Shown here: piece by piece, positions 21,723-29,062 of the stretch
Position numbering within the stretch: the first letter of the stretch is position 1
Layout of the letters: every line of letters begins with the position of its first letter
Origin: an uncultured Collinsella sp.
GTDB taxonomy: Bacteria; Actinomycetota; Coriobacteriia; Coriobacteriales; Coriobacteriaceae
NCBI GenBank assembly: GCA_902496455.1
Contig: CABVAY010000026.1
Span: forward strand, 1 to 29,947
Length of the DNA: 29,947 nucleotides
Reading direction: 5' to 3'
Notes under the pieces: model-generated
Seen by the model: the letters and a program-made list of their open reading frames with translations, nothing else
Told to the model about the DNA's origin: nothing
Database searches by the model: none
Program-made: the position numbers and the translations under genes

Positions 21723-23024
21723 CTAGCGGATATGCGCGGGTTTTTCGCCCCAGTAGAAGCGGCAGAAGGCTCGTTTGCGCTTTTGGGGTTTGCCTACGAG
21801 CTCCATGGTTGCAATGGCGATATCCTCGGCTGCGCGTGGACGGCGCAGGACTTCGCCATTGATGAGCAGTGCCTTGAGCGACTCCGGATGATCGTGGAGA
21901 TGGCGCAACGTCACGATGAGTTCTCGTGCGGTGGTGACATGCATGCTGGCGCCCATGCCGGTAAGCATCGTGGTGTTGGCCTTTTCCTGACCGTATGATT
22001 TGCCCAGCAGGATCATCGGCAGATGAGCGCACAGGCACTCGGTGACGGTGAGTCCGCCCGATTTGAGGATTGCCAGGTCGCAGCCGTGCATGAGGGCCGC
22101 CATGTCGTCCACGTAGTCCAGAACCGTGACGTTGTCGAGCTTCATGGCGTCGAAGAGCGTCTTCAGCCGGGTGGCATACTCCACGTCTTTGCCGGGCAAA
22201 AAGACAAAGTGCATGTCTTCGAAGCTGCGCAGGAAGGGGAGTGTGTGGTCCATCGCTGCGCGAAAGCGGACGTACGGTTGAGGCAAACTGGCACCGGCCA
22301 TCACCAACACAACGGTCTTGTCAGCGGGGAGATTGAACTTCTCGAGTTCTTCCTCGCGATTGTAGTCCGTATCAAACCCGGCGCGAATGGGGATGCCTGT
22401 AATGCGGATTTTGGTCTCGGGAACTTTACGGGGGCGAAGTGTCTCGGCCATAAATTCGTTGGCTACGCAGAACAGGTCGGTGTCCTTGTGGGGCCAAAAG
22501 CCTTCGACTTCATAGTCTGTTGGTACGCAGATGACCGGGTAATCGATACCCGTGATGACGCGGGCGCCGACGGCAACGTTGGCTGCCGTGATATGCGTGG
22601 CGACCACGGCAATGGGCCTACGAGTCCGAACGTATTCGTTAAATGCGGGAAACATGATGCGTGACCATGCCGTGCCGCCGCCCCAAAGCAAGTGTCCGGT
22701 AAGGGTATAACGCCAGGTCAAGTCATATATTGGGCGCGTGGCGCCGGTAAACGAGGCGGCCGTTTTGTTGCCATCGAATTTTATGCGTCCAAAATCGAGG
22801 ATATCGCGCACTTCAATCTCAACATCCTCGGGGATACCATTGGTGCCGCGGATGAGGTCGAATGCCTGTGCAATCGCATTTGCGGCGGCCTTGTGGCCCG
22901 AGCCGACCGAGGCGTGCACGATGGTCACGAGGGGTTTTTGCTGAGCCAAGAGCGAGGTCTGCTCCGATTGGGGAGTGCTGTGCGTGGGCAGGGGAGCGTC
23001 GTTGCTCGTCTGCGTTTGATCCAT
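21723..23024 (-). CDS. MGDG-synthase/UgtP-type glycosyltransferase
   Basis: A 433-residue GT28-like glycosyltransferase. The N-terminal domain opens with VTIVHASVGSGHKAAANAI (GSGHKAA at about 41-47), the signature of monogalactosyldiacylglycerol synthase and processive diacylglycerol glucosyltransferases such as UgtP. The C-terminal UDP-sugar domain has MAGASLPQPY and KSGGLTVTECLCAHLPMILLG. It probably glycosylates diacylglycerol at the inner membrane face; the sugar cannot be told. The ATG at 23024 is chosen from GGGGAG upstream; an open frame extends 19 codons further without a ribosome site. It is divergent from trxB and convergent with dut across the palindromic elements. Confidence 0.85.
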   Translation of the reverse strand: MDQTQTSNDAPLPTHSTPQSEQTSLLAQQKPLVTIVHASVGSGHKAAANAIAQAFDLIRGTNGIPEDVEIEVRDILDFGRIKFDGNKTAASFTGATRPIYDLTWRYTLTGHLLWGGGTAWSRIMFPAFNEYVRTRRPIAVVATHITAANVAVGARVITGIDYPVICVPTDYEVEGFWPHKDTDLFCVANEFMAETLRPRKVPETKIRITGIPIRAGFDTDYNREEELEKFNLPADKTVVLVMAGASLPQPYVRFRAAMDHTLPFLRSFEDMHFVFLPGKDVEYATRLKTLFDAMKLDNVTVLDYVDDMAALMHGCDLAILKSGGLTVTECLCAHLPMILLGKSYGQEKANTTMLTGMGASMHVTTARELIVTLRHLHDHPESLKALLINGEVLRRPRAAEDIAIATMELVGKPQKRKRAFCRFYWGEKPAHIR

Positions 23025-23141
23025 CGATAACTCCCCTTCATCTTTGTTTCGCAATGAATCATTGTAGTGCATGAGTGTCACGTTCGCCTAAATTTGGGTA
23101 TGAGCGCAAAGAACGCCAATCTTTCGACAGGAGGTCTCTTC

Positions 23142-24080
23142 ATGACTACCCATCAGCCGATCGATGTTGCGATTATCGGTGGCGGCCCTGCGGGCTATGC
23201 TGCGGCCATTTATGCGGCGCGCTCCAACCTAACGACGACCGTGATTGAACAGGGCATGTCGGGCGGACAGATCGCCACGACCAATGAAGTCGAGAACTAT
23301 CCGGGCATTCCGCTACTGAGCGGCGCTGAACTCGGTGAGCGATTCCAACAACATGCAGAAGGCCTAGGGGCTCAGGTTGAATGGAGCATGGTGACGGGTG
23401 TCGATTACGATGCCGGCTCCAAATTGTTTACCGTTCATCACGATGTTGGTGATACGACGGCTAGGAGTGTTATCGCTTGCATGGGTGCCACGCCGCGTCC
23501 GGCAGGTTTCGCTGGCGAGGATACCTATCGCGGTCGTGGCGTTTCATATTGCGCAACATGTGACGGCATGTTCTTCCGCAGCAAACAGGTCTTTGTAATC
23601 GGTGGTGGCAATTCGGCATGCGAAGAGGCACTGTTCCTGTCAGACATTGCCAGCAGTGTGACCATCGTGCTGCGCCGCGACCAGTTCCGTGCGCCTGATG
23701 GTGTTGTTCAGAAAGTACTCGAAAAGGACAATATTACAGTTAGGTACCAAACTAGTATTGTGGAGCTCTCGGGCGAAGCCATGCCAACGACGATCGCCTT
23801 TAAGGACAATTCATCCGGGGAAATTCATACCGAGTCATTTGAGCCCGGCTCTTTCGGCATCTTTGTCTATACCGGGACGCAACCCCATACCGAACTTGTC
23901 GAGCATCTAGTCGATCTGGCGCCTGATGGCGGCATTCTGACTGATGAATCCATGGCGACCCGCACGCCAGGTCTATTTGCCGCTGGCGATATCCGTTCCA
24001 AGCGTTTGCGCCAGGTTGTGACCGCGGTTTCTGACGGAGCCATAGCGGCAACCAGCGCATACGCATTTCTCCGTAGATAA
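23142..24080 (+). CDS. trxB: Thioredoxin reductase (NADPH/FAD)
   Basis: A 312-residue flavoenzyme that reduces thioredoxin. The FAD P-loop IIGGGPAGYAAAIYAAR lies near residues 12-28, the redox CATC is at 137-140 in YCATCDGMFF, the NADPH fold VIGGGNSACEEA follows (about 154-165), and the C-terminal FAD motif is GLFAAGDIR. The ATG at 23142 is chosen from AGGAGG (23129-23134) and from the family start; the open frame begins 25 codons earlier in the intergenic region. No thioredoxin gene is adjacent. A clear terminator follows. Confidence 0.95.
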   Translation: MTTHQPIDVAIIGGGPAGYAAAIYAARSNLTTTVIEQGMSGGQIATTNEVENYPGIPLLSGAELGERFQQHAEGLGAQVEWSMVTGVDYDAGSKLFTVHHDVGDTTARSVIACMGATPRPAGFAGEDTYRGRGVSYCATCDGMFFRSKQVFVIGGGNSACEEALFLSDIASSVTIVLRRDQFRAPDGVVQKVLEKDNITVRYQTSIVELSGEAMPTTIAFKDNSSGEIHTESFEPGSFGIFVYTGTQPHTELVEHLVDLAPDGGILTDESMATRTPGLFAAGDIRSKRLRQVVTAVSDGAIAATSAYAFLRR

Positions 24081-24121
24081 GTACGATAATATATCTTATG
24101 TAAGGTTGCTATTGATTAACT

Positions 24122-24165
24122 AAATGGCGGGACGATGCATCAGTGCGCTGTCCCGCCATTTTCTT
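24122..24165 (+). terminator. intrinsic terminator after trxB
   Basis: AAATGGCGGGAC (24122-24133) and GTCCCGCCATTT (24150-24161) form a perfect 12-bp stem with a 16-base loop, followed by TTCTTG, giving a run TTTTCTT. Confidence 0.88.
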
Positions 24166-24170
24166 GCCGG

Positions 24171-24208
24171 CTATGTGGTATGCAAAACTAGATAACGTAG
24201 AATACAAT
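24171..24208 (+). promoter_or_regulatory. promoter and operator-like site of the DUF1836 gene
   Basis: A probable -10 TACAAT (24203-24208) lies 17 bases after a weak -35 (24180-24185). Overlapping it, 24171-24194 matches 25845-25868 upstream of degV at 21 of 24 positions, including the identical 12-mer CAAAACTAGATA (24183-24194). A regulator bound here would cover the -35 and spacer, suggesting repression. Confidence 0.6.
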
Positions 24209-24232
24209 ATAGAAAATGAACGGAGGACCTTT

Positions 24233-24844
24233 ATGAACCAAGTTAAACACGTTATTCCGATGTCTGATTCGTCGGTCAGCATTAAACCTGAGGATATTCA
24301 GCCCACTGTGCTGCCTGATGCATTTATTCAGTCCGATATCGTGCGCAAACTCAATACGTTGAGTCTGCCGCGCTATGACCAGTTGCCCAATGTGACGCTC
24401 TACCGCGACCAGGTCATTGAGTATGTTGCGCTGTGGATGGAGCCGCTGTCGCTTTGCGTTGAGCAGCCTATCATTACGCCATCGATGATCAATAACTACG
24501 TAAAGGTTGGCCTGGTGCCTGCTCCGGTCAAAAAGCAATATGGCCGCGAGCAGATTGCCCGCCTGATCGCTATCTGCATCTTTAAACAGGTGCTACCTAT
24601 TGCTGCTGTGCAGGCACTCTTTAACATTCAGCGTTTGAGCTACGATGCCCCGACGGCCTTCGATTATGTGGTCGATCAGCTCGAGGCATCGATTCGTTCG
24701 GCGTTTTCCGTCGAGCAGACGCCGGTTCCCGATACGGCGCATCAGGTAACGCGTGAGTCGCTGCTTGTGCGCAGCGCGGTATCGTCCTTCGTTTCGAAGG
24801 CGTACCTGATGAGCTATCTCAAGTTCAACGGGTTTAATAGCTAG
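24233..24844 (+). CDS. DUF1836 family DNA-binding protein (MerR-like HTH)
   Basis: A 203-residue DUF1836 protein. The conserved core includes LPRYDQLPNVTLYRDQVIEYV, then the helix-turn-helix-like ITPSMINNYVKVGLVPAPVKKQYGREQIARLIAI (about 82-115) and PIAAVQALFNI. The start ATG at 24233 has CGGAGG (24221-24226) six bases upstream; the frame is open upstream into the terminator but without family sequence. The function of DUF1836 is not established; the fold resembles MerR-type regulators. A matching 24-bp site in front of this gene and of degV suggests that it controls itself and degV. It is convergent with degV across a shared terminator. Confidence 0.82.
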   Translation: MNQVKHVIPMSDSSVSIKPEDIQPTVLPDAFIQSDIVRKLNTLSLPRYDQLPNVTLYRDQVIEYVALWMEPLSLCVEQPIITPSMINNYVKVGLVPAPVKKQYGREQIARLIAICIFKQVLPIAAVQALFNIQRLSYDAPTAFDYVVDQLEASIRSAFSVEQTPVPDTAHQVTRESLLVRSAVSSFVSKAYLMSYLKFNGFNS

Positions 24845-24856
24845 TCGACGTATAAA

Positions 24857-24905
24857 ACGGGCGGGATAAAGAGGCATCTGTCGCTTTATCCCGCCCGTAT
24901 TTTTG
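24857..24905. terminator. bidirectional terminator between DUF1836 gene and degV
   Basis: Bases 24857-24871 and 24884-24898 form a perfect 15-bp GC-rich stem (ACGGGCGGGATAAAG) with a 12-base loop. ATTTTTG follows on the plus strand, and TTTTATA on the minus strand, so it serves both convergent genes. Confidence 0.92.
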
Positions 24906-24917
24906 CTTGGTTGGACT

Positions 24918-25784
24918 TTATTTGCCCGAAGCTACGCCCATGCCGTAGCCGATGATTAGGCCGTGCATCTCGGCGTAATAGGAATCCAGGCCGTTGCAGG
25001 GCATGATGATGGTCTTGGAGCCGGGCCAATGCTCGACTATGCGGTCAGTAAGCGCCCGGGCTCCAGCTTCGTTCTCAACGTGATCGATGATGACCTCGCC
25101 GCCCGTAAAACCCTCGGCTTCCATGGTGTCGATGATCTTGTTGAGCATCTTCTTTTCGCCACGCGTGTGCCCGACGAGTTCGATTTTACCGGCCTCGCTC
25201 GCCGTGCCCAAAATGCGGATATTGAGCTTGTTGGCAATGACGCCGGCTGCCTTAGGGATACGTCCGGCTTTGGCCAGGTTTTCGTAATTGCACAAGCTGA
25301 AGAGGATTTTGCTGTTCTGCTCAAGGCTATCGAAGTATGCGCAAGCGTCCTCGAATGAGACATCCGGATTGCTTGCAAGATAGCGGTCGAACAGCAAGAA
25401 AATGAGGTCCATTTTGCCGCCAGCTGCGCGCGAATTGACTAGATGAATCTGCCGGTCGGGCTCCTCGGCAAGAACCATATCGCGAGCCGTGGCTGCTGCG
25501 TTGTAGCTGCCCGACACGCCCTCAGAGATCGGCATGCAGATGGTCTTGTCTGCCAATTTGAAGAGCTCGGCCCACTCCCCTACGCTGGGACAAGCGCTCG
25601 AAGAAGCGTTCGTCTCCGCCTGAACAGCGCAGTTGAGCTCATGAACATCGAGCGAAAGGTCATCGACGAATTCATGCTCCCCCACTCGAATTTTGAGGGG
25701 CGCAAATGCAAAGGTGGTATGGGGCGCGGTCGGTTGCCAATCGCGGAGGTTACAGCTTGAATCGGAGATAAGTGCCCAGCTCAT
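24918..25784 (-). CDS. DegV family fatty-acid-binding protein (FakB-like)
   Basis: A 288-residue DegV protein. Family members bind a fatty acid and, in the FakA/FakB kinase system, present it for phosphorylation and entry into phospholipid synthesis. Typical stretches: ALISDSSCNL at the N-terminus, SSSACPSVGEW (about 60-70), PISEGVSGSYNAA (about 84-96) and NYENLAKAGRIPKAAG (about 167-182). The start has AGAAAGGA upstream. A TATAAT (minus strand, 25819-25814) lies upstream with a perfect 12-bp-arm palindrome at the -35 side. No fakA is in the window. Confidence 0.9.
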   Translation of the reverse strand: MSWALISDSSCNLRDWQPTAPHTTFAFAPLKIRVGEHEFVDDLSLDVHELNCAVQAETNASSSACPSVGEWAELFKLADKTICMPISEGVSGSYNAAATARDMVLAEEPDRQIHLVNSRAAGGKMDLIFLLFDRYLASNPDVSFEDACAYFDSLEQNSKILFSLCNYENLAKAGRIPKAAGVIANKLNIRILGTASEAGKIELVGHTRGEKKMLNKIIDTMEAEGFTGGEVIIDHVENEAGARALTDRIVEHWPGSKTIIMPCNGLDSYYAEMHGLIIGYGMGVASGK

Positions 25785-25813
25785 AGAGGGTCCTTTCTAA
25801 TCGTTCCCATTCA

Positions 25814-25872
25814 ATTATAGCCATCTTGCAGACCGATTGGGCCGCTATCTAGTATTCAAAACTAGATAGCGG
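25814..25872 (-). promoter_or_regulatory. degV promoter with palindromic operator
   Basis: On the minus strand TATAAT is at 25819-25814, with a weak -35 GCCCAA 17 bases upstream (25842-25837). Next to it, CCGCTATCTAGT (25842-25853) and ACTAGATAGCGG (25861-25872) are perfect inverted repeats around ATTCAAA. The site shares 21 of 24 bases (25845-25868) with the DUF1836 promoter region. No T tract follows, so an operator is more likely than a terminator. Confidence 0.75.
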
Positions 25873-25880
25873 ACTGCACT

Positions 25881-25925
25881 AAAGGCAAAAGAATGGACCC
25901 CATGACTCAAAGCCACGAGGTCCAT
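25881..25925 (-). terminator. intrinsic terminator after the NlpC/P60 gene
   Basis: On the minus strand ATGGACC (25925-25919) pairs with GGTCCAT (25899-25893), with extra inner pairs CGTG/CATG, followed by TCTTTTGCC. It begins 24 bases after the NlpC/P60 stop. Confidence 0.75.
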
Positions 25926-25948
25926 ATCCGTTTGCTTTATCTGAATAC

Positions 25949-27076
25949 TTAGTAGCGCACGAAAATGTAGTTGTTGTTCATGCCGGCGGCAACGGAGCTG
26001 ATGATAACACCCGTGTTGTAGTCGGAAGCATGAATCATCTGACCACCACCGATGTAAATGCCGGTGTGGTACGAGTTGACTACAACGTCACCGGGCTGCG
26101 GATCGGACACACGCGTCCAGCCCATAAAGGTGCCCGTGGTGCCCAGGCGGCAATAGCGACCAGTAAGGCAATAGCTTACAAAACCAGAGCAGTCGAAGCT
26201 GTTCGGGCCAATTCCGCCCCAGGAATAGGCGCAACCAAGCTTGCTGTATGCACGCGAGACAACAGAACCGCCATCGACGGACTGGCTCGGAGCAGAAGGC
26301 GTCGGAGCCGGAGCAGGCGTGGAGGGCTGCGGCGTCGGAGCAGGTGCCGGCGTAGGAGCCGGAGTGTTGCCGCCCTGGTTGTTGTTATTGCTGGTCTGGC
26401 CACCGTTGTTGGTGTTCTCGGTCGTACCGGCAGTCTCGTTGCTCACCGTGGCCTTCTCGGCGGTGCTGGCGTTGATGCCGGCCTGCAGCGCGGCGTTGGC
26501 CTCGGCCTCGGCGGCAAGCTCGGCCTGCAGCTGCGAATCCAGGGAGTTCACGACGTTCTGGGCTTCAGCCTGCTGGGCGTTAAGCTCGTCGACCTTCTTT
26601 TGCGTGGCGGCGACGTTCTTCTCCTGCTCGGCCTGCTTATCGGTGAGCTGCTGCTTAAGCTCCTTGACCTCTTGAATGGTCTGAGCCTGCTTATCGGAAA
26701 CTTTGCCGTAGTAGAACAGACGGTTGAGCATATCGCTCAGGTCATCGACGCCCGTCAGAACCTGAAGCAGGCTCAGACCGCCGGTTTTGTACTCGCCGGC
26801 GACATAGGTCGAGAGCTTGGCCTGACCATCGGCGATCTCCTGCTGCTTTTGCGTGATCTCGCCAGCAGTCTGATCGAGCGCCTGCGTCTGCGTTGCGAGC
26901 TCATCGTAAATCTGCTGGGTTTGGGTACCGATCTGCTCGAGCTTCGTACGAGCAGCGGCAAGGTCGGATGCGGTATCGGCGTAGGCAGGAGCCGCAAGGC
27001 CCAAGCCCAAAACACAAGCGAGGGTTGCCGTAGCAGCGCAGCGTGCCATGTTTTTGTGCGTGTTTGCTGTGCGCAT
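25949..27076 (-). CDS. Secreted NlpC/P60 peptidoglycan hydrolase with coiled coil
   Basis: A 375-residue exported endopeptidase likely to cleave peptidoglycan stem peptides. A signal peptide (about 1-33, hydrophobic TATLACVLGLGLAAPAYA) is followed by a Gln/Glu/Ala-rich coiled coil (about 35-210) of the PcsB/RipA type, which often ties such enzymes to FtsEX or the divisome. Then come an Asn/Gly-rich and a Pro/Ala/Thr linker (about 215-265) and the NlpC/P60 domain (about 267-375). The catalytic Cys296 (FDCSGF), His337 (YHTGIYI) and a third polar residue His349 (MIHAS) are present. AAAGGAAG precedes the ATG. It lies 32 bases after apt and may be read with it. Confidence 0.92.
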   Translation of the reverse strand: MRTANTHKNMARCAATATLACVLGLGLAAPAYADTASDLAAARTKLEQIGTQTQQIYDELATQTQALDQTAGEITQKQQEIADGQAKLSTYVAGEYKTGGLSLLQVLTGVDDLSDMLNRLFYYGKVSDKQAQTIQEVKELKQQLTDKQAEQEKNVAATQKKVDELNAQQAEAQNVVNSLDSQLQAELAAEAEANAALQAGINASTAEKATVSNETAGTTENTNNGGQTSNNNNQGGNTPAPTPAPAPTPQPSTPAPAPTPSAPSQSVDGGSVVSRAYSKLGCAYSWGGIGPNSFDCSGFVSYCLTGRYCRLGTTGTFMGWTRVSDPQPGDVVVNSYHTGIYIGGGQMIHASDYNTGVIISSVAAGMNNNYIFVRY

Positions 27077-27108
27077 GTAGCTTCCTTTCCAGTAACTAAG
27101 GGTAACGG

Positions 27109-27639
27109 CTAGTCCACCGTCACCAGGCTAAAGAGCTCCACATCGTCATCAGACGGCGTGAGCTTCTCGCGCGGGTTGAGAAACGCAAGCTCAAGGATAC
27201 AACCGTAACCGACAAGCTTTGCGCCCATATCTCGCACCAGTTTACCTGTTGCCTCGACGGTTCCGCCCGTCGCGACCAAGTCGTCCAGAATCAACACGGT
27301 ATCTTTAGAGCTGATAGCGTCGGCATGGATCTCAATGGAATCCGTTCCGTACTCGAGCTCGTAGCTCTGGCTTACGGTCTCGCGCGGTAGCTTGCCCGGT
27401 TTACGTGCGGGAACAAAGCCGGCGCCAAGGGCTACAGCCACCGGTACGCCAACCATAAAGCCGCGAGCCTCGGGACCCACGACCTTGGTGATTCCCATGC
27501 CGGCAAAGTGCTCGGCGAGGGAATCGGTCATGGCTTTGAGCGCCTCGGGATTGCCAAAGAGCGGCGTGATGTCTTTAAAGATGACTCCGGGCTCGGGATA
27601 GTCGGGGATGTCGACGATTTGAGATTCGAAGTCGTACAT
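27109..27639 (-). CDS. apt: Adenine phosphoribosyltransferase
   Basis: A 176-residue purine salvage enzyme converting adenine and PRPP to AMP. The opening IPDYPEPGVIFKDITPLFGNPEAL, GPEARGFMVGVPVA and the PRPP loop VLILDDLVATGGT are diagnostic. The ATG at 27639 is chosen because AAAGG lies seven bases upstream; an in-frame ATG five codons earlier would place its start at or before that site. It sits 40 bases after the MerR gene, with a palindrome in the gap. In many Firmicutes apt lies next to relA; here it does not. Confidence 0.95.
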   Translation of the reverse strand: MYDFESQIVDIPDYPEPGVIFKDITPLFGNPEALKAMTDSLAEHFAGMGITKVVGPEARGFMVGVPVAVALGAGFVPARKPGKLPRETVSQSYELEYGTDSIEIHADAISSKDTVLILDDLVATGGTVEATGKLVRDMGAKLVGYGCILELAFLNPREKLTPSDDDVELFSLVTVD

Positions 27640-27660
27640 TGCATGACCTTTCAATGGGTT

Positions 27661-27674
27661 GCCGAAATTTCGGC
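27661..27674. other. 14-bp perfect palindrome between merR-type gene and apt
   Basis: GCCGAAATTTCGGC starts six bases after the MerR stop on the minus strand. It could fold into a small hairpin or bind a dimeric protein. No T tract follows, so readthrough into apt is likely. Confidence 0.45.
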
Positions 27675-27679
27675 AGCGA

Positions 27680-28558
27680 TTATTTGTCCGCGGTGGCGGT
27701 GCCGGAGTGTGAAGGGGCGACGACCTTGAGCGGCTTTACGAGAGAATCCTCGTGCGAAGCCGGCGCGGCTGTCTCTTCGTTTTTGGCCTTGGTGGACTCG
27801 GAGCGAGTGATTTCCTCATCGAGTGCATCGATGTCAGCGTCCTCGACCACGGCGTTGAGCGACTCAAAAACGCGGTTCTTGAGCAGCGCAGTGTGCACAC
27901 CTTCTGTCAGGTCGTGAAGCTTCTTAAACGCACGCTCGAGCTTGGCGTCGCGCTCGTCATCGGAGGTATCCATTCCGAGCATGCTCACGAGCACCTGCTC
28001 AAACATCGAGGACTCGCGGTTGGCGGAAGACACGTACTGGCGCAGGTTGCGCGGCTCGATATGGAAGCGTGACAGCTCGGAGCAGTAGCGGATGATCGGA
28101 AAATCGCGACCATCGACGAGCTCTCGATTCTGCGGGCTCTTGATGATGCGAATGAGGTCGTTTTCGGCAAGCGATCTGATAAACGAGATTTCGACGCCCA
28201 GCATATCGGGAATGGTCTCGATGGGATGCAGCTTTTGCTTAGTCTCCTTGGGCTCCGTCTTGAGCGGAACATCGGACAGCAAGCCCACCTCGTAAGCGAG
28301 CGTTGACAGGTCCGTGGCGTTTTCCAAGCGCTGCTTAATCACGTTGAGCGGCATGTAGCGAGTCTTCTGCAAGTGCAGAATGACCTCCAGGCGATCAACG
28401 TCCTCCTTGGAGTACTGACGGTATCCCTTAGGCGTACGATGAGGGGTAATGAGCCCCTCATCCTCTAGAAATCTAATTTTTGAGTTCGAAAGATCGGGGT
28501 ATGCGCCTCGAAGTAGGTTGACGACTTGGCCGATACTCAGATAGTTGCGTTCGGCCAT
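27680..28558 (-). CDS. MerR-family regulator (FtsR-like)
   Basis: A 292-residue MerR-type regulator. The winged helix is at residues 5-75 (YLSIGQVVNLLRGAYPDLSNSKIRFLEDEGLITPHRTPKGYRQY), and a second helical domain follows (about 110-215). The C-terminal tail is low-complexity. It begins 3 bases after an FHA gene. The FHA–MerR pair matches garA–Rv1828 in Mycobacterium and odhI–ftsR in Corynebacterium, where FtsR controls ftsZ. Function as a division-gene regulator is inferred from that synteny and the similar length. Unlike metal-sensing MerR proteins it has no obvious Cys ligands. Confidence 0.82.
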   Translation of the reverse strand: MAERNYLSIGQVVNLLRGAYPDLSNSKIRFLEDEGLITPHRTPKGYRQYSKEDVDRLEVILHLQKTRYMPLNVIKQRLENATDLSTLAYEVGLLSDVPLKTEPKETKQKLHPIETIPDMLGVEISFIRSLAENDLIRIIKSPQNRELVDGRDFPIIRYCSELSRFHIEPRNLRQYVSSANRESSMFEQVLVSMLGMDTSDDERDAKLERAFKKLHDLTEGVHTALLKNRVFESLNAVVEDADIDALDEEITRSESTKAKNEETAAPASHEDSLVKPLKVVAPSHSGTATADK

Positions 28559-28561
28559 GCC

Positions 28562-28996
28562 CTACTCACCGGTTTCGATGCGCTCCGGCGTGCTCTCGTG
28601 GTAGATGAGCGTAAACGTACCGATCTGCACGGAAGAACCGTCGTGCAGTGGGGCTGCATTGACGATGGCACCGTCGACCCAGGTGCCATTGAGCGAACCT
28701 AAGTCCTCGATGCGAGCGCCGAGGCCCTCGCGAATAATGCGCGCGTGGCTGCGGGAAACGGTCATGTCATTGAGGAAGATGCCGTTTGCAGGATCGCGGC
28801 CGATAGTGGTCACGTCGTCCTCGAGCTCAAAGGCGGCACCAGTCTGCGGACCCTTGACGATGGACAGAACGGGGGCGGTGATGCGCACGTTGGCCATGAG
28901 GTCGGGAACGGTGACGTCGCTTGAAGGCACGCGGAATACGCAGGTAGCGTCAGCAGTCTTATCATTCTGAGGCATATTGTTAACCATGTTGTCCAT
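28562..28996 (-). CDS. FHA-domain signalling protein (GarA/OdhI-like)
   Basis: A 144-residue protein with a C-terminal FHA phosphothreonine-binding domain (about 48-140). The binding residues are present in TIGRDPANGIFL, VSRSHARI and LGSLNGTWVDG. The N-terminal tail has DATCVFR (residues 16-22), closely resembling the ETTSVFR phosphorylation motif of GarA/OdhI, with one of the two threonines kept (Thr18). In those proteins the phosphorylated tail folds back on the FHA domain and switches off binding to 2-oxoglutarate enzymes. The ATG at 28996 has AGGGG five bases upstream; the frame opens 11 codons earlier. No Ser/Thr kinase is in the window. Confidence 0.85.
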   Translation of the reverse strand: MDNMVNNMPQNDKTADATCVFRVPSSDVTVPDLMANVRITAPVLSIVKGPQTGAAFELEDDVTTIGRDPANGIFLNDMTVSRSHARIIREGLGARIEDLGSLNGTWVDGAIVNAAPLHDGSSVQIGTFTLIYHESTPERIETGE

Positions 28997-29062
28997 GACA
29001 ACCCCTAACTTATCGCGGACGTGCCGCAAATAATGAACCGTACGTAATCATACCCCAACGAA

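Noticed and set aside
21512..21862. Short open frames through palindromic element copy B on both strands
   Set aside because: Same reason; one runs into the end of the glycosyltransferase gene. Such frames may be listed elsewhere as hypothetical proteins but look non-coding.
23067..23141. Extended start for trxB
   Set aside because: The added 25 residues are not family-like and precede a perfect AGGAGG; they lie in the divergent promoter region.
26030..27112. 360-codon plus-strand open frame opposite the NlpC/P60 gene
   Set aside because: The minus-strand gene has a signal peptide, catalytic residues and a ribosome site; the plus-strand frame has none of these.
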